A stretch of 22,214 nucleotides of DNA, from the IMG/VR virus record IMGVR_UViG_3300042691_035364, positions 1 to 22,214 of that record; one strand, given 5' to 3'. Both the position numbers and the translations under genes were made by a program. The DNA comes from a virus. Position 1 is the stretch's first letter; the number at the start of each line of letters is the position of its first letter. Of the stretch, positions 17,310 through 22,214 are shown in pieces. The notes beneath the pieces are model-generated. The model was not told where the DNA came from. It ran no database searches and saw only the letters and a program-made list of their open reading frames with translations.

Positions 17310-18548
17310 ATGGCACTAATTAATGACCCTAATATAACCGCCCAAATTAGAGATTTAGCTAATACGGGAACGATTGATTCAAATCAATTGGTAACGTTGT
17401 TAAACTCTGTATTACCGGCAGGTCAACAAATTTCAACTGGTACTGGTGTAACTACTGGTATCTATAAAAGGTTTGGTGATTTTGATAAAGTAAACGCTAA
17501 AGTAGAAGTAGTAACCACAGGTTTATGGACTGGTGATTCTGGTTCTTTGGCACAATTCTATACAGCATCATCGCAAACAACAGCAACTAGCGGATACTAT
17601 TACGCTAATGTGTATGATTACAATCCAATCGCATTTTCCGATTCTGCCGAAGTACAATTCGCTGTAGCATACGGACATGTAAATGGAAGTGGTTCTATGA
17701 ATTTAGCAACTAATGATTCTGCATTACTTGCAACAAAGGCAACATATGCACAATATCGTTCTATGTTGTTAGACCCAACCGATACTAAGTTTTCTTTTGA
17801 GAACTCATCTGGAATTGAAGTAGATGCAAATGGCATTTATATTATCAATGTATCTAGAGGTAGATTTAGAGAAAAAATGGATGCTGGAAACTGGTCACTA
17901 ACATTGGCAGGTGGTAACGGTACATTTACTTTTATCGATAATAGTGGTAAGAAGTTTGGAGATGATTTGGGATTGAGCGGTAGAGTATTCAAAGTAGTTT
18001 CTGGTTCTTTAAATTTAGGAACTGAAAATGAAGCAACAATCAATACAACTACTGATGCAAGTACTGGCGAAGGATATGGTTTATTCTATCCTGATAGAGG
18101 TATAATTGTACTTAATGCTAGAGCAATTGGTTCTACTTTAGGTACTATTGCAAATCAAACAATTTACACAAAAGATGGTACTATCATTCAAAGTGGTAGT
18201 GTATCACCATCTCACTTACAAACATCAGAACAATTTAACCAATATAGATTACTTCAGGCAATTCAAAGAGGTGGTGATTTTGAAGCACGTAGAACTGAAA
18301 ACATTTCTACTCAACATTTCTTTGTAAGAGCAACGAATAGAGAATTTAACTATTCTAATAATCCTACTTATATTGATGCAGATGGTTTCTTTGTAGAATC
18401 TACATTTGAAACTGACCCTCAAACATATATAACAACAATAGGATTGTATAACGATTCAAACGAATTAATAGCAGTAGCTAAAACATCGCAACCTGTTGTT
18501 AAATCTTTTGATAAGGAAGTACTAATTAAAGTTAAATTATCATTCTAA
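17310..18548 (+). CDS. Virion structural protein, paralogue of the gene at 18624, 412 aa
   Basis: This protein is beta-rich and Ser/Thr/Gly-rich, typical of tail-exposed proteins. Two stretches are shared with the 286-residue product at 18624: YGLFYPDRGIIVLNAR (about 257-272) against NIFYDRGLVILTRD, and a C-terminal module, REFNYSNNPTYIDADGFF (about 345-362) plus ITTIGLYNDSNELIAVAK (about 374-391), against EFNVSQNPTAVDYDADG and ITTIALYDDDLNMVAVAK. The N-terminal 60 residues (helical, TAQIRDLANTGTIDSNQLV) are not shared. No enzymatic motif is seen. A strong terminator follows, so this gene ends a transcription unit that begins at the motif at 16632 or earlier. Function beyond a virion component is unknown. 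Confidence 0.84.
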   Translation: MALINDPNITAQIRDLANTGTIDSNQLVTLLNSVLPAGQQISTGTGVTTGIYKRFGDFDKVNAKVEVVTTGLWTGDSGSLAQFYTASSQTTATSGYYYANVYDYNPIAFSDSAEVQFAVAYGHVNGSGSMNLATNDSALLATKATYAQYRSMLLDPTDTKFSFENSSGIEVDANGIYIINVSRGRFREKMDAGNWSLTLAGGNGTFTFIDNSGKKFGDDLGLSGRVFKVVSGSLNLGTENEATINTTTDASTGEGYGLFYPDRGIIVLNARAIGSTLGTIANQTIYTKDGTIIQSGSVSPSHLQTSEQFNQYRLLQAIQRGGDFEARRTENISTQHFFVRATNREFNYSNNPTYIDADGFFVESTFETDPQTYITTIGLYNDSNELIAVAKTSQPVVKSFDKEVLIKVKLSF

Positions 18549-18554
18549 TAAATT

Positions 18555-18596
18555 AAACTAAAATTATAGAAACCCCCGAAAGGGGGTTTTTAGTTT
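18555..18596 (+). terminator. Strong rho-independent terminator with GAAA loop
   Basis: AAACCCCC (18570-18577), a GAAA loop (18578-18581) and GGGGGTTT (18582-18589) form a perfect 8-bp stem followed by more T. An outer pair, AAACTAAAA (18555-18563) and TTTTAGTTT (18588-18596), can extend the stem past a seven-base bulge. It lies seven bases after the stop codon at 18548 and just before a promoter-like motif, separating two transcription units. It is the only GC-rich hairpin in the window. Confidence 0.93.
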
Positions 18597-18601
18597 GAGA
18601 A

Positions 18602-18610
18602 ATATTTATA
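18602..18610 (+). promoter_or_regulatory. Putative phage late promoter element, ATATTTATA
   Basis: ATATTTATA lies immediately after the terminator and 13 bases before the ATG at 18624, the shortest spacing of the six copies. Following a terminator directly, the downstream gene needs its own promoter, which is the best positional support that this motif drives transcription. Confidence 0.62.
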
Positions 18611-18623
18611 TAAAAAATAATAG

Positions 18624-19484
18624 ATGATTAAAGAAATTCCAAAATCCGATATAATCACAAGACCAATAAAAGTTTATAAAGAATGGACATTGGATGAAAA
18701 TGATGTATTTCCGATATTTGCAGAAGACCCAAATAATACCTTAATTGATATAAACGCTGATGAGAAAAGTCATGGGTTTATTAAGAAGGTTGTATATGAA
18801 TCTATAAAGTCACAATTTTATAGAAATTCATCAACATCCTCATTGATAACAGAAGTAGGATTAAGACAATCATATACATCTACTAATGAAAGAAATTTAA
18901 ACAATGAAGCAGCAGTAATATCAGTTCCCCAAATATACTATGGTGAAGGTATTAAGGTTGGTAGTGTTAGATTGGAAGATGAGCAGGCTGAAAAAATTTA
19001 TACAGATGATGGGTATTCAAATTTAATTGACTCTGGGAGTAATGTTGCTGGAAACATATTTTATGATAGAGGACTTGTTATATTAACTAGAGATGTTGTT
19101 AGTGGTTCTGTATTATCTCAATATACATTAGACTTTCGTTCCACTAAAACAATATATGAAAACGAAATTTTATTAACTGTATTAGAATCCGAATTTAATG
19201 TTTCACAAAACCCAACCGCAGTTGATTATGATGCAGATGGTACTTTTGGAAAGATAAAATTGCATAATATTCAATCTCAAGTAGATTCAACTGTATTTAG
19301 TGGATTTGGGGAATACGATTATAGTAGTTCTTTAGATACAACTGGTTCTTATTTAGCACCATATATTACAACTATTGCATTATATGATGATGACCTAAAT
19401 ATGGTGGCTGTTGCAAAATTACCACAACCAATAAAATCAATGCCTGACTATCCATTGAATTTTATTGTTCGTTTTGATACATAA
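18624..19484 (+). CDS. Virion structural protein, paralogue of the gene at 17310, 286 aa
   Basis: The C-terminal half matches the upstream 412-residue protein: NIFYDRGLVILTRD (about 144-157), EFNVSQNPTAVDYDADG (about 190-206) and ITTIALYDDDLNMVAVAK (about 249-266). The order and spacing of the blocks are the same, apart from an extra 20 or so residues before the last block. The N-terminal half (1-130) differs, beginning IKEIPKSDIITRPIKVYKEW. The motif E-F-N-x-S-x-N-P-T recurs in uncharacterised virion proteins of T4-like aquatic phages as I recall them. No enzyme, signal or membrane features are seen. It has its own promoter-like motif and sits beyond the terminator, so it may be made in a different amount from its paralogue. 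Confidence 0.82.
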   Translation: MIKEIPKSDIITRPIKVYKEWTLDENDVFPIFAEDPNNTLIDINADEKSHGFIKKVVYESIKSQFYRNSSTSSLITEVGLRQSYTSTNERNLNNEAAVISVPQIYYGEGIKVGSVRLEDEQAEKIYTDDGYSNLIDSGSNVAGNIFYDRGLVILTRDVVSGSVLSQYTLDFRSTKTIYENEILLTVLESEFNVSQNPTAVDYDADGTFGKIKLHNIQSQVDSTVFSGFGEYDYSSSLDTTGSYLAPYITTIALYDDDLNMVAVAKLPQPIKSMPDYPLNFIVRFDT

Positions 19485-19488
19485 TGTT

Positions 19489-19497
19489 ATATTTATA
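19489..19497 (+). promoter_or_regulatory. Putative phage late promoter element, ATATTTATA
   Basis: ATATTTATA begins four bases past the stop codon at 19484 and ends 21 bases before the ATG at 19519. A second ATATTTATA at 19535-19543 lies inside the following small gene and is probably chance or a coding-driven match. Confidence 0.55.
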
Positions 19498-19518
19498 CAC
19501 ATAAACAAATACTAAAAA

Positions 19519-19719
19519 ATGGCAAGTATAATTGATATTTATAAAAAAGGAATACCTACAACTGGTAAAGCTAATTTAAAAGGTGGGGATGTTGAGCCTG
19601 TTGGGGCAGAAAATACATACAAACCATCTAAAGATTTATCTAAAGATGAAAAAGCGCTTAAAAAAGCAAGAGGTGGGGATTTGAATATAAAAAAGTATTC
19701 AGATAGTGTAAACAAATAA
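19519..19719 (+). CDS. Small basic protein of the virion cluster, unknown function, 66 aa
   Basis: The product is short, Lys-rich and probably largely disordered. It has a faint internal repeat: ANLKGGDVEPVG (18-29) and KARGGDLNIKKYS (49-61), separated by an acidic and basic helix SKDLSKDEKALKKA. It has no membrane segment, so it is not a holin. It has its own promoter-like motif and is joined by one base (TAATATG) to the GIY-YIG gene. Similar short proteins accompany tail genes in related phages as far as I recall, but no function is known to me. Confidence 0.78.
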   Translation: MASIIDIYKKGIPTTGKANLKGGDVEPVGAENTYKPSKDLSKDEKALKKARGGDLNIKKYSDSVNK

Positions 19720-19720
19720 T

Positions 19721-20131
19721 ATGTCTTGGAAATTTAATGGAAATATTGTTACAGAAGAAAATACACCTGAAGGTGCGGTTGGGTTTGTCTATAAAATGAT
19801 ACATATCCCAACTGGTAAGTTTTATATTGGTAAAAAGCAACTTACTCAAACCCGCAGATTAAAACCTCTTAAGGGAAAGACTCGTAAGAGAGTTGTAAAG
19901 AAAGCATCTGATTGGGAGAAATACTATTCATCAAACGAATGGATTAAATCCGAAGTAAAGGCTGGAAATGCTGAACACTTTGAAAGAGAAATCATTCAAT
20001 TTTGTTTTTCAAAGAAATCCCTATCATATTACGAAATAAAATGGCAGTTTCATTACGATGTACTTGCCAACGAACAAGCAATAAACGAAAACCTTATGGG
20101 AAAGTTCTTCCGTAGGGATATAATAAACTAA
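19721..20131 (+). CDS. SegE-like GIY-YIG endonuclease family protein, 136 aa
   Basis: The GIY-YIG core is seen as GFVYK (21-25) and KFYIGKKQ (33-40), separated by a short loop (MIHIPTG). After a basic stretch with several Arg/Lys (44-61), SDWEKYYSSNEWIKSEV (63-79) and REIIQFCFSKKSLSYYEIKW (89-108) match the domain found in T4 SegE-type proteins, including a probable catalytic Glu near 105. There is no separate DNA-binding module, so the protein is near minimal for this family. Known of the family: free-standing homing endonucleases cut DNA in related phages and spread with their flanks. Here it sits at the border between structural and replication genes. Homing activity is inferred; a general nuclease role is possible. 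Confidence 0.8.
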   Translation: MSWKFNGNIVTEENTPEGAVGFVYKMIHIPTGKFYIGKKQLTQTRRLKPLKGKTRKRVVKKASDWEKYYSSNEWIKSEVKAGNAEHFEREIIQFCFSKKSLSYYEIKWQFHYDVLANEQAINENLMGKFFRRDIIN

Positions 20132-20135
20132 AGTT

Positions 20136-20336
20136 ATGAACATTCAAGAAATTTGTAAAAAATACGGAATCTCCGATTCTTATTTAAATTCAAAAGATGA
20201 TGCACACTCAATCGCAGCAGCATCTCTAATAGACCTTAAAAAAATGGTTGAACAAAATCAACCAAGAGAGCAAATTGCTAACAAATTACAATTCTTAGCA
20301 GACTTTCTTTCAGATGTAAAGAATTCATCTTACTAA
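20136..20336 (+). CDS. Small acidic helical protein, unknown function, 66 aa
   Basis: The product is fully helical in appearance, with IQEICKKYGISDSYLNSKDD at the N-terminus resembling a helix-turn-helix start and IANKLQFLADFLSDVKNSS near the end. It is too short for a confident domain call. It starts four bases after the GIY-YIG gene and ends just before the host-type promoter. The TTTG of that promoter begins directly at the end of this gene. Function is unknown; a small regulator is a guess from the HTH-like start. Confidence 0.72.
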   Translation: MNIQEICKKYGISDSYLNSKDDAHSIAAASLIDLKKMVEQNQPREQIANKLQFLADFLSDVKNSSY

Positions 20337-20368
20337 TTTGGTTATATCGGGTATTTTTTGTATATTTG
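20337..20368 (+). promoter_or_regulatory. Bacteroidota-type promoter: TTTG, 20 bases, TATATTTG
   Basis: TTTG at 20337-20340 and TATATTTG at 20361-20368 match the established Bacteroidota primary sigma-factor consensus TTTG/N19-21/TAnnTTTG at every defined base, with a spacing of 20. Transcription would start a few bases after 20368, before the ATG at 20388, driving the primase and nuclease genes. It differs from the ATATTTAT motif used in the structural region and indicates recognition by unmodified host RNA polymerase. Confidence 0.78.
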
Positions 20369-20387
20369 TGATAATAATATCCAAATC

Positions 20388-21326
20388 ATGCTATCTGGTA
20401 GAAACAAATTACAAATAATCACAATATTAGACTCTACACTTGGTGTGGGTTCATCTCTTAAAGGAAATGAACAGGCACATCATTGTCCATTTTGTAATCA
20501 CCACAAAAAGAAGCTGCAAGTAAACTTAGATACACAAAGATGGCATTGTTGGGTATGTGATTCTAAGGGTAGAAGTATCTATTCACTACTCCGCAAACTC
20601 AATGTGGATGTGAGAGACCTGAATAAGGTTAGGGATGTATATGGTGATGAACCTGAGTATGATTCCAAAGAGGAGTATGTAGCTAAGTTACAATTACCAA
20701 AGGAATTCAAACAATTATATTTCAAACCAACTGGTTCGTTCAATCCAATCTATAATCAAGCTATCCACTATTTAAGTAAAAGGGGTATTAAGAAAGCAGA
20801 TATTGTGAAACATAATATCGGATATTGTGAGGATGGATTATATGGTGGTAGAGTAATCATTCCATCTTATGATGATAATGGCGAACTTAACTACTTTGTG
20901 GCACGTTCTTTTTATGAAGATGATAAAATGAAATATAAGAATCCACCAATTAGTAGAGATGTAATTGTATTTGAGAATCAAATCAATTGGAATGAACCTA
21001 TAACTTTGGTAGAGGGGGTATTTGATTCATTTTCAGTTAAACGAAATGTAATACCACTATTAGGTAAATTTCTACTTAGCAAATTGAAAAACAAAATTAT
21101 GGAAAAGGGTGTTAAGGATATAACGATTATGTTAGATTCAGATGCCGTTGAAGATTCCACCAAACATACTGAATGGTTTCAAAAGAATGGAATCAAAGTG
21201 AGAAACATTATACCAACCGATAAGGATGCTGGTGAAATGGGATTTGAAAAAGTAAACGAACTATTGAAAGGCGCTAAAGAAACCACTTGGGATGACTTGG
21301 TACTTTCAAAACTAAATAATATATGA
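20388..21326 (+). CDS. gp61: DNA primase, gp61-like (zinc-binding plus TOPRIM), 312 aa
   Basis: It makes RNA primers for lagging-strand synthesis at the phage fork. A zinc ribbon is seen as HHCPFC (31-36) and WHCWVC (52-57), giving four Cys ligands. The TOPRIM catalytic core has VEGVFD with Glu209 and MLDSDA with Asp250 and Asp252, followed by KDAGEMGFEKVN. No helicase domain is fused, and the length resembles T4 gp61 (342 aa). I chose ATG 20388 because the longer reading with TTG at 20358 would begin inside the -7 element of the promoter, so its extra ten residues could not be translated from that transcript. The end overlaps the next start (ATGA), linking it to the nuclease gene. A separate helicase should lie outside this window. 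Confidence 0.9.
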   Translation: MLSGRNKLQIITILDSTLGVGSSLKGNEQAHHCPFCNHHKKKLQVNLDTQRWHCWVCDSKGRSIYSLLRKLNVDVRDLNKVRDVYGDEPEYDSKEEYVAKLQLPKEFKQLYFKPTGSFNPIYNQAIHYLSKRGIKKADIVKHNIGYCEDGLYGGRVIIPSYDDNGELNYFVARSFYEDDKMKYKNPPISRDVIVFENQINWNEPITLVEGVFDSFSVKRNVIPLLGKFLLSKLKNKIMEKGVKDITIMLDSDAVEDSTKHTEWFQKNGIKVRNIIPTDKDAGEMGFEKVNELLKGAKETTWDDLVLSKLNNI

Positions 21327-22214
21327 ATAGATTAAAAACGATTTATCACATTGCGGATATACACATCCGTAATATCAAAAGACACAAAGAGTTTAGAGAA
21401 GTATTCTACTCTATGTTTGATGAGATTAAAAAGAGGGGAACGGATGATGCTATTATTTATTTAGCTGGAGATATTGCACATGCTAAATTGGAAATGAGTC
21501 CTGAATTGGTGAGTGAGATTAGCTGGTTATTTACCGAATGTAACAAACTATGTACTACCATTGTAATTGCTGGTAATCACGATTGTAATATGAACAATGC
21601 GGATAGAATGGATGTACTTACTCCAATTGTAGATGCATTGAAGTTACCTAATTTACATTATTTAAGAGATACGCAAGTGTACGGAATAGGTGGAGTGGAT
21701 TTTGCAGTATTCAGTATATTTGACAACAAAGATAATTGGCCAAAAGCAAATACTCTATTTGGTAATAAGAAGATTGCATTGTTTCATGGACCTGTTGATA
21801 ACTCTACAACCGATGTGGGTTATGTAGTTAGTAGTAGACACTTTACAACTGATATATTTGATGGATATGATTTAGCTCTATTGGGGGATATTCATAAAAG
21901 ACAAGAAATGATTTCACCAAGCGGATGTAAGGTTGTATATGCTGGTTCATTGGTACAACAAAACTTTGGTGAAACATTAGACAAGCACGGATTCTTAGCT
22001 TGGAATTTGGATACAATGACCTACGAAGAAATTGACATTAAAAACGATTACGGATACTACACTTTAGATGTTGATGGAGGTATTGTGCCGGATGTAACGG
22101 ATATGCCACTTCATCCTCGTTTGAGAGTAAGAATAACTAATACGGATACTGCTGATACAAAGAGAATGATGGCAGATATTACGGCAAAGTATGGTGTGGA
22201 AGATTTTACAATCA
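21323..22214 (+). CDS. gp47: gp47/SbcD-like recombination nuclease subunit (3' end outside window)
   Basis: This is a metallophosphatase-type nuclease of the Mre11/SbcD family. In T4 gp47 works with the ATPase gp46 to resect DNA ends for recombination-dependent replication. All the metal-site motifs are present in order: HIADIH (9-14), LAGDIAH (47-53), AGNHD (83-87), LFHGPV (about 154-159) and LLGDIHKR (about 185-192), then YAGSLVQQNFGE. The gene runs off the window after 297 codons; T4 gp47 is 339 residues, so about 40 are missing. It starts within the stop codon of the primase gene (ATGA overlap), so both are probably translated together. A gp46-like ATPase gene would be expected next. Confidence 0.93.
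   Translation, partial: MNRLKTIYHIADIHIRNIKRHKEFREVFYSMFDEIKKRGTDDAIIYLAGDIAHAKLEMSPELVSEISWLFTECNKLCTTIVIAGNHDCNMNNADRMDVLTPIVDALKLPNLHYLRDTQVYGIGGVDFAVFSIFDNKDNWPKANTLFGNKKIALFHGPVDNSTTDVGYVVSSRHFTTDIFDGYDLALLGDIHKRQEMISPSGCKVVYAGSLVQQNFGETLDKHGFLAWNLDTMTYEEIDIKNDYGYYTLDVDGGIVPDVTDMPLHPRLRVRITNTDTADTKRMMADITAKYGVEDFTI

Noticed and set aside
899-19497. T4-type late promoters (TATAAATA) on the minus strand
   Set aside because: TATTTATA on + equals TATAAATA on -, but no credible minus-strand genes exist and every site lies just upstream of a + strand start, so + strand use is the simpler reading.
20358-20387. Longer primase reading starting with TTG at 20358
   Set aside because: It would begin inside and upstream of the -7 element of the promoter, so the transcript would not contain it. 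The added ten residues look unlike primase sequence.
1-22214. tRNA genes, CRISPR arrays, insertion sequences or attachment sites
   Set aside because: I looked for tRNA T-loop patterns, regularly spaced direct repeats, transposase motifs and integrase genes and saw none. A GGTTCGATTC match near 8413 is within a coding gene and lacks a cloverleaf.

Overview
The window is about 22 kb of AT-rich phage DNA with every credible gene on the + strand. It encodes most of the baseplate of a contractile-tailed (T4-like, myovirus-type) phage, followed by the start of a replication/recombination module. I see no integrase, repressor, tRNA, CRISPR array or insertion sequence, so this looks like a lytic phage genome fragment rather than host chromosome. 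The host is most likely a member of the Bacteroidota. The evidence is a near-perfect Bacteroidota-type promoter (TTTG, 20 bases, TATATTTG) before the primase gene, and A-rich start contexts that almost always lack a Shine-Dalgarno sequence. The host assignment is inference from these signals.

Layout. (1) 1-934: the tail end of an upstream gene, then a predicted Ntn-hydrolase (C45/choloylglycine-hydrolase-like), an unusual enzyme inside a tail gene cluster. (2) 934-4903: a small coiled-coil protein, a gp5-like hub/spike protein without a lysozyme domain, and two tandem, visibly related proteins that each end in a zinc M15 peptidase domain. These two probably replace the lysozyme of T4 gp5 as the tail-borne cell-wall cutters. 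(3) 4989-11328: a small unknown protein, the wedge proteins gp25 and gp6, a DNRLRE-like beta-sandwich protein, a coiled-coil plus beta-domain protein, and a structural protein with a Pro/Gly-rich tail. (4) 11367-16610: a 1747-residue protein that combines a PEGA-like domain, a tail-protein-I-like segment and a LamG-like lectin fold. (5) 16672-19719: further virion proteins, including two paralogues either side of a strong terminator. (6) 19721-22214: a SegE-like GIY-YIG endonuclease, a small unknown protein, a gp61-like primase, and the first 297 codons of a gp47/SbcD-like nuclease.

The regulation seems to fall into two classes. Within the structural part every gap longer than 30 bases carries the motif ATATTTAT(A/T), ending 13-31 bases before a start codon. 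It is a good candidate for a phage late promoter. The replication genes instead follow a host-type promoter without this motif. Between these sites genes are packed with -1 to +14 bases between them, often as TAATG or TAATATG, which suggests translational coupling. No stretch longer than 90 bases lacks a gene.
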